Source: Procambarus clarkii
Lineage: Eukaryota > Arthropoda > Malacostraca > Decapoda > Cambaridae
Length of the DNA: 64,000 bases
Reading direction: 5' to 3'
Assembly (NCBI RefSeq): GCF_040958095.1
Contig: NC_091152.1
Span: forward strand, 21,856,906-21,920,905
The notes beneath the pieces are model-generated. The model was not told the origin of the DNA. It made no database searches and was given only the letters and a program-made list of their open reading frames with translations. Numbering within the stretch: the first letter of the stretch is position 1; each line of letters starts with the position of its first letter. Positions 47,721 through 61,500 of the stretch are shown here, one piece after another. A program made the translations under genes and the position numbers.

Positions 47721-48729
47721 TAACTCACTGAATCCTTAAGTCCTCAACACAACTTAAAGAAACAAAGTAACCCCAGCGTTACATAAGTCACACTACAATG
47801 ACATGCAACATCACAAATGCACTGCCCACATACGGTTGCGGCTACTGCAACTCGCTAATTACTGTGCCCACACAATAATGACACATGGTTGTGCAACACA
47901 CAAGAGTATACCAATATTACTGCCCCCCTTATCTTGCAACCATTGCAAAGGACTACTGTGAACACACTCTTACCTCAGCAAGGCAATTAACCCATCAATT
48001 GCCTGCTCTCATTAAGCACTGTGAATTCCCCTGAATAATCCTAGAGGTCCCTTAAACCCTCAACACAGTTCCTAGGGCAATAATATCGTATAAACTGATA
48101 ACAATACTGCACAAACCTGCAACATAATGATGCCATCAGCATACCCCACATGCTAATGACATCATTAGGCAATCAGTCAGCCATCACATCTACTGACTCA
48201 CCACACAACAGTGTACATAAACATGCAAATGAACACCTAGAAATGGCATTCACATAATCAATGAAAATTATATCATCAGGTAAATGTAACTAACTACACA
48301 GACCTCAGGGCCTCCACTGACATCCCTGCAACCTGGCCTGCCTACCTCTAATGATTATAATTTTACGGTACTCTATGGCATTAATCCAGTCTGAACGATT
48401 ATATAGAATCGACAGGCTGGATCACTTATATGGTAAATCTCTACACTGACCGGTTACATACTCTAGTCAGTCTATATATATATACATTATGATACTACAG
48501 TGTGGTCCGTGTATAACATCTATCTCCAGGTACCGCCCTACCAATCACCTGGACGTGCTACAAACAACTGTCTCTCAGCTGCTTCTCTAGCCTAGCGAGG
48601 CTCTGAGACAACTCTTACCGGGAATTTCCACCGGTACTCAACACACTGTACACAATGATAATAGTACTCACGTCTCTGGATATTCACCACAATCCTTTTC
48701 CTGGTCACTACCTCTCTGGCGGTAAACAC

Positions 48730-49260
48730 CTAGCTCGCTCCTCATGCGTCGACAAGATGTGGCCCTAGGCTGTCCCGGGAAAGTGGCCAAGGCATGTGGC
48801 CACCGCGTGGCCCACAGCGCCCCTCTCGAGCTGAGAGGGGGGGGTGGGTGGGTGGTAGCCGGCGCCCGGGCAGGCGGGTGGGTAGCCGGTGCGCGAGCCG
48901 AGCGGCTGGGTGACCTGGTGGTGGCCACGGGTAGCGCATGACGTCATAGCACCCCACCCAGCTGAGCTGGTGCGTGGGGTGGGGTGGGGGTTTGGCCGCG
49001 CGGGTGGCCTGGGGTGGCCCCCCCCCCCCGGGCAGCTGGCCAAGGTGGGCGGCGCGGGTCGCCTGGGTGCCTCAGGCTGGCAGGCTGCCGCCCACAGGAG
49101 TACACACGCGGATGGGGAATCACTAACAACCCCATCAAACCAGAGCCTGCCTTGCTCTACACTGGGGTGACAATGGCCGGCGGCGTCACCACCGGGCGGA
49201 CCAACAGGGTGGAATTCAAAGTCCCACAGGGGCCTGTAATCTTACCACAATTACACTAGG
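48730..49260. promoter_or_regulatory. GC-rich island within the long LTR
   Basis: About 530 bp of strongly GC-rich, CpG-containing sequence (gtagccggcgcccgggcagg) in otherwise AT-rich DNA, with TGACGTCA at about 48940. A second TGACGTCA is at about 49740. On the minus strand it lies 0.8-1.3 kb inside the 5' LTR, where a promoter could sit. Open frames on both strands are a side effect of the GC content. Confidence 0.5.
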
Positions 49261-50076
49261 AGGCCCTATCTTATTTCCGCTAATTGTCCAACCACACTAG
49301 ACAGGTTATTCAAACCACCTGTTACACCATGAGGCTCTGCCAGCTGCCTCATGGGTGAACACTGTCAACTGTCTCTTTAGCTTTTTACCGTTCCTTCCAT
49401 AAATCCTTGGCCCCAATTCACGCCAATTGGGCCTAAACACAACCCGGGATGGCGGGAGTGCCATCCCTGCTAGACAACATGGTAACGTCCGCGATTAACG
49501 GGAGTGGAGGGGGAAAACTCCCCCCCTCCACCCAGACACGTCCTAGTCCACCTGCTACCCAGCTCAGACTGCCTATTTCCCGGGCTAGGGAAACTCAAAA
49601 TGCCCATACCTCCTCCCTATTTTGTCTTGACCAATCAGCCTGGAGCCGGCACGGCTCCCTCATGCCGCTCCCAATCACAGCTCTTCGCGCCAAAACTCGG
49701 CTTGGAGCACACATGCCTCCGTCACCCTCAGGCGTCCTGTGACGTCACAAGGAGGGGGAGGCCTAAAAGACAGTGGCGTGATGTCTCCCATGTTGGGGGG
49801 GCAACGTTCACCCCACTCTCCCCCCCCCCCCCCCCACCTCTAACGGTTTTTGTCAAGTATCCTCTCATCCTATTTCACAGAAACAGAAAAATTTCTGTAA
49901 TTCTCTCTACAGAGCAATCACAGACTTCTGACTACTCCCAAATGATAGTCTATAACATAAGCTTTCATTCAACACCCCACAAGTGTATGTTAGTTTGAAA
50001 GCTTCAGTTTCTAGAGTGACTAGCCTAATTTAGAAACTAGGAAAACTAGCTGAGGGAATCTAGATTCCCTCACAGT

Positions 50077-50192
50077 ACTGTTAAATACAAACTGCATTAT
50101 AAGTTCCACTTCTCTGATTGTATTGTTAAATACAAACTGCATTATAAGTTCCACTTCTCTGATTGTATTGTTAAACACAAACCACATTTCAT
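50077..50192. repeat. 45 bp minisatellite, right part (~2.5 copies)
   Basis: Continuation of the array at 43345-43590 after the LTR element, with the same unit (gttaaatacaaactgcatta, ttccacttctctgattgta). Confidence 0.92.
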
Positions 50193-50349
50193 GTTGGGGA
50201 AAATGTTCATCAAATTGTATTGAATTTCATTACGAATATTTAATGTTATGATATTTTAAGTAACGTATTGACCAGAAAATTTGACAATATGTGAAAATTT
50301 GGTATTTAGAATTTTATCCAAAATAGTAAAAATAAAAAAATTGATTTGA

Positions 50350-50642
<293 letters not shown>

Positions 50643-50643
50643 A

Positions 50644-50673
50644 CTGCCAGGAGGAGACTTCCTCCTGGCAGTA
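50644..50673. other. Perfect 13 bp-stem hairpin
   Basis: ACTGCCAGGAGGA and TCCTCCTGGCAGT are perfect inverted copies around the four-base loop GACT, directly upstream of the R2-like fragment. Confidence 0.85.
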
Positions 50674-50676
50674 CCC

Positions 50677-51357
50677 ATGTCAGCAATGGGCACGCGTCTA
50701 GATCCAGAATCCCTTCGTGTAGCAGTGGCCCTACGCCTTGGTGCCCCAATTCACACTGAATACAAGTGTATTTGCAACAGGGTGGAAGCAGACCAATACG
50801 GACTGCATGGGTTGCATTGCGGAAGCACAAAGGGCTGGCATGCAAGACACAACAAGGTCAGTGACATCATCAAGAGAAGCCTCGTCTCAGCTGGGTGCCC
50901 AGCGGAGAGAGAACCTCGCATCCTAGGGGTCCAAAACCCGGATTTCCCAGCACTTCGCCCTGATGGCATCACCATATACTCATGGAAGGAGGGTAGACAG
51001 TTGGTGTGGGACTACACATGTGTATCCACCCTGGCTGACACCTATGTACACTTGGGAGCTGATCAAGCAGGTGGGGCGGCCAACCACAGGGAAACAGCAA
51101 AATCACTCAAGTCCAGGCGACTGGAAGGTCAATACCTCTTTGTTCCCATAGCGTCTGAGATGTATGGCCCCTGGGGCAAGAGTGCCTTGGGATTTCTCAA
51201 GGAATTGGGTTCCAAGCTCATTGACGTCACCAGGGACCCAAGGGCTTCCAGTTTTTTGTTTCAGCGTCTCAGTGTGGCGATCCATAGGGGAAATGCTTGC
51301 TGCATCCTCGGTTCCTGTCCAGAAGCGGAGGAGCTTCAAGAGATCCATAACCTTTAG
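50677..51357 (+). pseudogene. R2-type retrotransposon C-terminal endonuclease fragment
   Basis: A 226-residue open frame. A zinc-type cluster C31-x-C33...H44-x2-H47-C48 is followed by RHN (57-59, RHD-like), then RPDG (94-97) and D112 in LVWDYTC. The order CCHC - RH(D/N) - (K/R)PD - D is that of the restriction-like (PD-(D/E)xK) endonuclease at the C-terminus of R2-group retrotransposons, which nicks the target DNA. The end (FLFQRLSVAIHRGNACCILG) recurs in a second fragment at 55858-56046. No RT precedes it, so this is a 5'-truncated copy. The ATG at 50677 is simply the first in the frame. Family assignment is from motif order, not a search. Confidence 0.62.
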
Positions 51358-51534
51358 GCATTTGTCTTGTATGTCTTGTAACCTTTAAATACAATATATA
51401 TATTGTCACATTGTCATATATATATATATATATATAATATAATAATTTACCATATTTATTTTCTAATTAAATAACTTGTAGTCGGATCAATGGTTAAGAG
51501 ATCTATATAATTAGGTATTAATGAGAGGACTAAA
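51358..51534. other. 3' flank of the R2-like fragment
   Basis: Contains tgtcttgtatgtcttgtaac and a short (TA)n at 51417-51436; probably the element's 3' end and adjoining AT-rich DNA. Confidence 0.45.
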
Positions 51535-51645
51535 AGTACAAGTCCACTACGGGTTCACCATAGCCCGTGCTGAATGGGGGGGGGGGGAGAGGGCTTTGCT
51601 CCCGAGTAGCTGAATCTAAAGCAACAAGCAACAACAACAACAAGG
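51535..51645 (+). mobile_element. Short SINE-like unit with CAA-repeat tail
   Basis: Contains ccactacgggttcaccatag followed by cccgtgct, which can pair as a small hairpin (acggg/cccgt), then a G12 run, gagtagctgaatct and a terminal caacaacaacaacaa tail. The tail and hairpin suggest a short retroposed unit; only one copy is present here. Confidence 0.5.
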
Positions 51646-52419
51646 TATTATCATAAACAGTTTAGAACATGAGCGTGACTGTGCCAGGTTTAGTGACTGT
51701 GGGTTTACGATAAACACAAGTGAACTGTCAACCAATATTAGTAATCAAAGAGTCAATAATGACATTTTGCAATTGGCCTTAATTTCTGGGCTAAATATTT
51801 AAATTGCTCGAAATTCTTAATTTGGATTTTAAACTTTTAAACTGGATGCTTACTTGTGAAATTAAGGTAATTCCGAAATATAATGACCCAGGTAAGTTCT
51901 AAAAATACGATTTAAAGATCCAAAATAACAATGTTTAACTGTAGGTCTTGTCTCGACCAGGTGATTAAGCCTTCAGACCAATAGGCCTACTTCAGCCTTT
52001 GGGCCTAACTTAGGCCAGTAGGCCTTTTACGGTGTTCTTACGTTGCTTGTTCCATTAACTTTAATGAGGGGTTCAGGCCTCGCCTACAACAATAGGTCAT
52101 GTGCCTATTGCCACGTTTCTGCCTCGACTGGGCGTAGGCCTACTGACATCTTCACCCCTGCCATGGTTCAGCAGGAACATTGCAGCGTTTCAGCCAAGCC
52201 TAGTGGCAATACGTCTGCTGCAATACACTTGTAAACTTGATTTTTTTTCTCTAATATTTATTAGGCCAATTTAGCAAGTGGCAAAAGTCAGCTTGCAAAG
52301 TGAGATTCGTAAATTGTGAAGTGATTTTTTATGTTGAACAGCACAGTAAATAATTTATTAATTATTAACATACATTTGCATATCTCCATAAGTTATCCTT
52401 TCTTGTTGTGATGTCACTC
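51646..52419. other. Unique stretch with clustered aggcct words
   Basis: No gene recognised. Between about 51980 and 52145 the palindrome-like taggcctac/gggcctaa/taggcctt words occur at least six times. Confidence 0.45.
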
Positions 52420-52651
52420 CTGTAGAGGCTCTCCATAGTTTACAGCTGTAGAGGCTCTCCATAGTTTACAGCTGTAGAGGCTCTCCATAGTTTACAGCTG
52501 AAGAGGCTCTCCATAGTTTACAGCTGTAGAGGCTCTCCATAGTTTACAGCTGTAGAGGCTCTCCATAGTTTACAGCTGTAGAGGCTCTCCATAGTTTACA
52601 GCTGTAGAGGCTCTCCATAGTTTACAGCTGTAGAGGCTCTCCATAGTTTAC
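52420..52651. repeat. 26 bp minisatellite, ~9 copies
   Basis: Near-perfect copies of ctgtagaggctctccatagt plus ttacag; one unit has ctgaag. Confidence 0.96.
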
Positions 52652-55290
<2,639 letters not shown>

Positions 55291-55857
55291 CAGTACAAAA
55301 ATTATGACCAGGTAGACCGTAGAGTACGGGCCATCCTGACACTTCCGGTCTAACCCTTTAAAAACTGACCCTCGTCTAAGTATGTGATGCCTGTCCCGGT
55401 TTTAAGCCTATAAAACGATCGAAGATAGAACAAATATATCAGAGAGCAGATTAAGGTGATCTAGAGTGATCCTCTGCCACAATACTGACATCATAATGCT
55501 GAATTCAGAGTAATTAATGCTGACTCTTACTTTAATAATGCAAATTCCATCCAAGAGAGCCAAATTACCTCTGGTATAAATGGACTTTAATTAGTGTGGG
55601 CTCAATATGTTCCAAAGCCTGGATCGTCAGCCCTATAGCTGTCCACACAGATTTTTTTTTAATTTCGTCTCGGTAAAATATGATATCTCAATTTATAATG
55701 TTATTAATTTATTTAAAAAGTGTTCTTATTGAGTTACGCCTAAGTAGGCGTAGGTTTTAGGGTTCCTTTTGCTTTTATTTACAATTTATGGCATGTCATC
55801 ATTTTACAAAATGTTTTTTCATCATTCTGAGTGAGTCAAGTTGTTATAACAAATAAC
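55291..55857. other. Unique stretch
   Basis: No coding or RNA feature recognised. Confidence 0.5.
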
Positions 55858-56046
55858 TTAGAAATTAATCAGAGTTGACACCAGCCCTGCAAGGGTGGGG
55901 AGCGAACTCTCGAACCAGCAGACATTCCCTCTCTGGATCACGACACTGAGGCGCTGGAACATGACATTGGCTGCTCTTTCATCACTTGTTTGTCTACCAA
56001 GTTCTTGCCCCAACTTCTTCAAGAACTTAAAGTGCATATTCAACAT
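55858..56046 (-). pseudogene. R2-type endonuclease C-terminal remnant
   Basis: The minus-strand frame contains FLKKLGQELG followed by MFQRLSVVIQRGNVC, closely matching FLKELGSKL...FLFQRLSVAIHRGNACC in the fragment at 50677-51357. Only the last ~60 residues of the domain remain. The zinc cluster and RPD motif were not found upstream on this strand, so it is a short relic. Confidence 0.6.
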
Positions 56047-56435
56047 TTAAAAGAGTCTCTGAGCCACATGGCACCAAGCAGTAACCCGTGTCCCCCCCAG
56101 GCTTCGCTCTTATTGGTGTTCTGAGTCTCGCGGAAAGTTACAGGTCAGCAGACTTCAGATACACATTACTGCAGACTGACACCAGCCTGCGTGTGGGTGC
56201 TTGTCTCTGGCTGATGATCACACGGAATCCAGGCTTCTGCTTTTTGTATAATCCCATAAGGAACACTAAGGGAATGTCCCATAGGCCCACCTACTAAAAT
56301 CTTTCATGGGAACTTGTTTTCAACGACCCGCAAAATGGAGGAGATTCCGGAAAGGTTATAACGAGAGAATAGTGACTTAACCTGCATTGTAAAGTAATTA
56401 CAGGTCGCGATATACTACAGGAATTAGAACACAGC
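56047..56435. other. Unique stretch between retroelement relics
   Basis: No intact gene. A plus-strand frame at 56088-56297 contains TSLRVGACLWL, faintly like the SLRVAVALRLGA start of the R2-like fragment; too weak to call. Confidence 0.4.
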
Positions 56436-56642
56436 CATCGTGCTCGCGAAGAACTCTCTCGACACCAAACAAAACAATCTTGAAAGAGAAAAGTTCAATG
56501 ATCTCGATATATTGGCAAGACAGAAACATCTTTCAGAATGTTTAACAATGCACAAACAACAAGGTTCCATCAACGATCACACAATCTTCATAAACACCAA
56601 TTGCCTTCAGATAATAGTCTGTAAATGTTTTCATTCAAATTA
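56436..56642 (+). pseudogene. Penelope-like retroelement fragment
   Basis: Open frame with KHLSECLTMHKQQGSINDHTI, sharing the MHKQ-(G)SI-x-(D/E)H motif with the fragment at 7975-8160. It lacks the downstream L-x-I-x-E-A-L segment. Assigned to the end of the GIY-YIG region of a Penelope-like element on this short motif only. Confidence 0.42.
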
Positions 56643-56983
56643 ATTTCTTGAAGTATTATGAGCATAGGAAACTTCTAAAGTTCTTATTATCACATCAATG
56701 GTAATTAGGACATTCTGGATCAGTATTCCTCAGTGTATTGAGAGACATTGACAACTAAATACGAGATATCAGAGCTGACTGATAATACTCTTAAGCTAAG
56801 ACAGGAATATTTAACTCTTTTAGAAAATATTATATTAAGCCTTCCCTGTTCAGATATATTAGCAAGGATCTCTCTCAGATCTGTGTAATGTTAATCATAC
56901 TTATAAGATTTTTAGTATTAGTCAGTATTCATTAATCAGGAACTCACAGGTGAAGTTTTCAAACAGGTCATGAAACTAACGTG
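56643..56983. other. Unique AT-rich stretch
   Basis: No feature recognised. Confidence 0.5.
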
Positions 56984-57220
56984 TTGGACTTGTACGTAAG
57001 AGAACATGATATTGGACTTGCACGTAAGAGAACATGATATTGGACTTGCACGTAAGAGAACATGATATTGGACTTGCACGTAAGAGAACATGATATTGGA
57101 CTTGCACGTAAGAGAACATGATATTGGACTTGCACGTAAGAGAACATATTGGACTTGCACGTAAGAGAACATATTGGACTTGCACGTAAGAGAACATATT
57201 GGACTTGCACGTAAAAGAAC
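56984..57220. repeat. 28/25 bp minisatellite, ~8.5 copies
   Basis: Unit acttgcacgtaagagaacat plus gatattgg (28 bp) in the first five copies; the last three lack gat (25 bp). Minus-strand frames over it are repeat artefacts. Each unit carries cgtaagag. Confidence 0.95.
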
Positions 57221-58164
57221 CTGATTTTTTAAATTTCATCATTGTTAAAAAGAGTAGACTCGGCAAATCATTCATGGACATAACCTATTTTTTTTAAATG
57301 AAGTTTAATCAAATTTAGGACTGAATACGATAGATATATTGTGTGAAAAATCTCTTAAACTTTTGAAATGAATTATTCTCAGTGAGTTTTGTGACTGACA
57401 TTGTATTAACAATGAAACATTGAATTAACAAATTGTATGAAACATTGTATTAACAAAGCTTAGTATGCTCCAACTATGTTGAAATGCTGAGGTACATGGC
57501 AGCATAGCGCAGGTGACCTGTTGGGGTCGTCAGAAAGGGCAGCACTCCCCCCCCCCCCATGGTCAGGTATTTGGTCCACACAGTGACACATATTTGACAG
57601 ATATTGTGACAGTAAGATATCACTGGATATCTGTTCTTAGACGTAGGAAACTTGAACAATAAACACATCCACAAGAGTCAGTCATATATATCAATAGCCA
57701 GTCATATATATGAAGAGTCAGACACATATATATATAAACGTTCAGTCGTATATATATGAAGGTAGCATGCTAGGTACGGCCAGTCAACTGTCCCACTCAC
57801 CATCTCGGTCAGCCAATCAGAAAGCTGGATCTCACTAGCCCGTTTCCTCCCTTTCGTTCTGCCGCTGATGACGCTAAGTTGAACTTTTTCTTATGTGTCA
57901 CTCTTAGTAAAGGCTAAACAATATTCTTGCAAAGCAAAATTTCCAAACTTCCTTCCCAAGTTTTCATGAACAATCAATGATAAACAGAAAATGGTGTGTC
58001 TGTAAACATGTGGAGTAAATTATTATCAATAATATTCTATCGTTAAACATGTTATATATATCCGCCGCCAAGAAGCATATTAAACGAATAATGAAATACC
58101 TTTTTCACATGCAGGTAACAGAGATCAGACAGCCGTTTGTTGAACGAAATAAATAATGAAATGT
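57221..58164. other. Unique stretch
   Basis: No gene recognised. It contains a C13 run near 57543 and several catatatat words at 57680-57760. Confidence 0.5.
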
Positions 58165-58375
58165 AGCGTAGCTGGGGCGAGGGAGGGAATTATCAGGGAA
58201 AAGCACCAAGCCATTACTAGTATATAGCACTGAAAAGGGGACAGGATAAGGATTTGGGATGGGACGGAGGGAATGAATGGTGTCCCAACCACTTGGATGA
58301 CGATCGGGGATTGAACGCCGACCTGCATGAGGCGAGACCGTCGCTCTACCGTCCAGTCCAAGTGGGTGAACTCGC
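58165..58375 (-). mobile_element. tRNA-derived SINE, minus strand (second copy)
   Basis: Same family as 19480-19680: complementary ends ccacttgg (58289) and ccaagtgg (58358), box A-like ggacggtagagcg on the minus strand, box B-like region gcgttcaatcc, and body words ggatttgggatgggacgg and aattatcaggg. Confidence 0.78.
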
Positions 58376-58594
58376 TGGCGCGAGATGCGACAAACATTTT
58401 ATGAAACAAGATTTTGGGACATATGAAATCTGTTCGACTAAGGGGGGGGGGGGGTGGCCGGAGAACTTCATATTATGATAGCATTTGGGCAGGAATATAT
58501 TCTGTTTAAGAAGAGATATAATCAGTAGTATAAACAGCTATTAACATTTGAAGAAAGAATATGTCTGATTTTAACTTGAGTGAACTTGAAAAAG

Positions 58595-61500
58595 GTCCAG
58601 TGTTGACCTGGTCCAGTGTTGGCCTGGTGACCAGGTCCAGTGTTGGCCTGGTGACCAGGTCCAGTGTTGGCCTGGTGGCCAGGTCCAGTGTTGGCCTGGT
58701 GGCCAGGTCCAGTGTTGGCCTGGTGACCAGGTCCAGTGTTGGCCTGGTGACCAGGTCCAGTGTTGGCCTGGTGACCTGGTCCAGTGTTGGCCTGGTGGCC
58801 AGGTCCAGTGTTGGCCTGGTGGCCAGGTCCAGTGTTGGCCAGGTGGCCAGGTCCAGTGTTGGCCTGGTGACCAGGTCCAGTGTTGGCCAGGTGGCCAGGT
58901 CCAGTGTTGGCCTGGTGACCAGGTCCAGTGTTGGCCTGGTGGCCAGGTCCAGTGTTGGCCAGGTGGCCAGGTCCAGTGTTGGCCTGGTGACCAGGTCCAG
59001 TGTTGGCCTGGTGACCAGGTCCAGTGTTGGCCTGGTGACCAGGTCCAGTGCTGGCCCTGGTGACCAGGTCCAGTGTTGGCCTGGTGACCAGGTCCAGTGT
59101 TGGCCTGGTGACCAGGTCCAGTGTTGGCCTGGTGACCAGGTCCAGTGTTGGCCTGGTGACCAGGTCCAGTGTTGGCCTGGTGACCAGGTCCAGTGTTGGC
59201 CTGGTGACCAGGTCCAGTGTTGGCCTGGTGACCAGGTCCAGTGTTGGCCTGGTGACCAGGTCCAGTGTTGGCCTGGTGACCAGGTCCAGTGTTGGCCTGG
59301 TGACCAGGTCCAATGTTGGCCTGGTGACCAGGTCCAGTGTTGGTCTGGTGACCAGGTCCAGTGTTGGCCTGGTGACCAGGTCCAGTGTTAGCCTGGTGAC
59401 CAGGTCCAGTGTTGGCCCTGGTGACCAGGTCCAGTGTTGGCCTGGTGACCAGGTCCAGTGTTGGCCTGGTGGCCAGGTCCAGTGTTGGCCTGGTGACCAG
59501 GTCCAGTGTTGGCCTGGTGACCAGGTCCAGTGTTGGCCTGGTGGCCAGGTCCAGTGGTGGCCTGGTGACCAGGTCCAGTGTTGGCCTGGTGACCAGGTCC
59601 AATGTTGGCCTGGTGACCAGGTCCAGTGTTGGCCTGGTGACCAGGTCCAGTGTTGGCCTGGTGACCAGGTCCAGTGTTGGCCCTGGTGACCAGGTCCAGT
59701 GTTGGCCTGGTGACCAGGTCCAGTGTTGGCCTGGTGACCAGGTCCAGTGTTGGCCTGGTGGCCAGGTCCAGTGTTGGCCTGGTGACCAGGTCCAGTGTTG
59801 GCCTGGTGACCAGGTCCAGTGTTGGCCTGGTGACCATGGTCCAGTGTTGGCCTGGTGGCCAGGTCCAGTGTTGGCCTGGTGGCCAGGTCCAGTGTTGGCC
59901 AGGTGGCCAGGTCCAGTGTTGGCCTGGTGACCAGGTCCAGTGTTGGCCAGGTGGCCAGGTCCAGTGTTGGCCTGGTGACCAGGTCCAGTGTTGGCCTGGT
60001 GGCCAGGTCCAGTGTTGGCCAGGTGGCCAGGTCCAGTGTTGGCCTGGTGACCAGGTCCAGTGTTGGCCTGGTGACCAGGTCCAGTGTTGGCCTGGTGACC
60101 AGGTCCAGTGCTGGCCCTGGTGACCAGGTCCAGTGTTGGCCTGGTGACCAGGTCCAGTGTTGGCCTGGTGACCAGGTCCAGTGTTGGCCTGGTGACCAGG
60201 TCCAGTGTTGGCCTGGTGACCAGGTCCAGTGTTGGCCTGGTGACCAGGTCCAGTGTTGGCCTGGTGACCAGGTCCAGTGTTGGCCTGGTGACCAGGTCCA
60301 GTGTTGGCCTGGTGACCAGGTCCAGTGTTGGCCTGGTGACCAGGTCCAGTGTTGGCCTGGTGACCAGGTCCAGTGTTGGCCTGGTGACCAGGTCCAGTGT
60401 TGGCCTGGTGACCAGGTCCAGTGTTGGCCTGGTGACCAGGTCCAGTGTTGGCCTGGTGACCAGGTCCAGTGTTGGCCTGGTGACCAGGTCCAGTGTTGGC
60501 CTGGTGACCAGGTCCAGTGTTGGCCTGGTGACCAGGTCCAGTGTTGGCCTGGTGACCAGGTCCAGTGTTGGCCTGGTGACCAGGTCCAGTGTTGGCCTGG
60601 TGACCAGGTCCAGTGTTGGCCTGGTGACCAGGTCCAGTGTTGGCCTGGTGACCAGGTCCAGTGTTGGCCTGGTGGCCAGGTCCAGTGTTGGCCTGGTGAC
60701 CAGGTCCAGTGTTGGCCTGGTGACCAGGTCCAGTGTTGGCCTGGTGACCAGGTCCAGTGTTGGCCTGGTGACCAGGTCCAGTGTTGGCCTGGTGACCAGG
60801 TCCAGTGTTGGCCTGGTGACCAGGTCCAGTGTTGGCCAGGTGGCCAGGTCCAGTGTTGGCCTGGTGACCAGGTCCAGTGTTGGCCAGGTGGCCAGGTCCA
60901 GTGTTGGCCTGGTGACCAGGTCCAGTGTTGGCCTGGTGGCCAGGTCCAGTGTTGGCCAGGTGGCCAGGTCCAGTGTTGGCCTGGTGACCAGGTCCAGTGT
61001 TGGCCTGGTGACCAGGTCCAGTGTTGGCCTGGTGACCAGGTCCAGTGCTGGCCCTGGTGACCAGGTCCAGTGTTGGCCTGGTGACCAGGTCCAGTGTTGG
61101 CCTGGTGACCAGGTCCAGTGTTGGCCTGGTGACCAGGTCCAGTGTTGGCCTGGTGACCAGGTCCAGTGTTGGCCTGGTGACCAGGTCCAGTGTTGGCCTG
61201 GTGACCAGGTCCAGTGTTGGCCTGGTGACCAGGTCCAGTGTTGGCCTGGTGACCAGGTCCAGTGTTGGCCTGGTGACCAGGTCCAGTGTTGGCCTGGTGA
61301 CCAGGTCCAATGTTGGCCTGGTGACCAGGTCCAGTGTTGGTCTGGTGACCAGGTCCAGTGTTGGCCTGGTGACCAGGTCCAGTGTTGGCCTGGTGACCAG
61401 GTCCAGTGTTGGCCCTGGTGACCAGGTCCAGTGTTGGCCTGGTGACCAGGTCCAGTGTTGGCCTGGTGGCCAGGTCCAGTGTTGGCCTGGTGACCAGGTC

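Larger units (their letters stand above)
43591..50074 (-). mobile_element. Non-autonomous LTR retrotransposon, minus strand
   Basis: Left LTR 43591-44199 starts TGTAAG and ends CTTACA; right LTR 45828-50074 starts TGTGAG and ends CTCACA. The internal region is 44200-45827. At 45807-45825, the minus strand reads TGGCGCCCAACGTGGGGCT, complementary to the 3' end of arthropod tRNA-Lys, two bases from the right LTR. This fixes orientation as minus, with the right copy as the 5' LTR. A gtgggagg purine run precedes the left (3') LTR. No RT, protease or integrase frame is visible, so it would depend on another element. Flanks are both 45 bp minisatellite; the ~5 bp duplication (ttatt/gtact) is imperfect. 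Confidence 0.85.
45828..50074 (-). repeat. 5' LTR (long copy, 4247 bp)
   Basis: Its outer parts match the short LTR; the central 3.6 kb (46336-49973) has no counterpart there. Either this is the ancestral long LTR and the other copy lost its centre, or foreign DNA entered this one. No target duplication is visible at the junctions (ctaac/ctgaac and caacacc/ccacaagt). An internal echo of the acgttaatgtcca...cagctaaat segment near 46430-46470 favours the view that the centre is native LTR. Confidence 0.75.

Noticed and set aside
48668-49260. Overlapping 60-90 codon frames in the GC-rich island as host exons
   Set aside because: GC-rich DNA lacks stops by composition; several frames on both strands are open and none shows a known domain or splice context.
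46336-49973. An independent transposon inserted in the long LTR
   Set aside because: No terminal repeats, target duplication or coding sequence at the junctions, and an internal echo of LTR sequence; left open as native LTR versus insertion.
56088-56297. A plus-strand gene fragment related to the R2-like endonuclease
   Set aside because: Resemblance is limited to about ten residues and lies opposite in strand to the clear remnant at 55858-56046.
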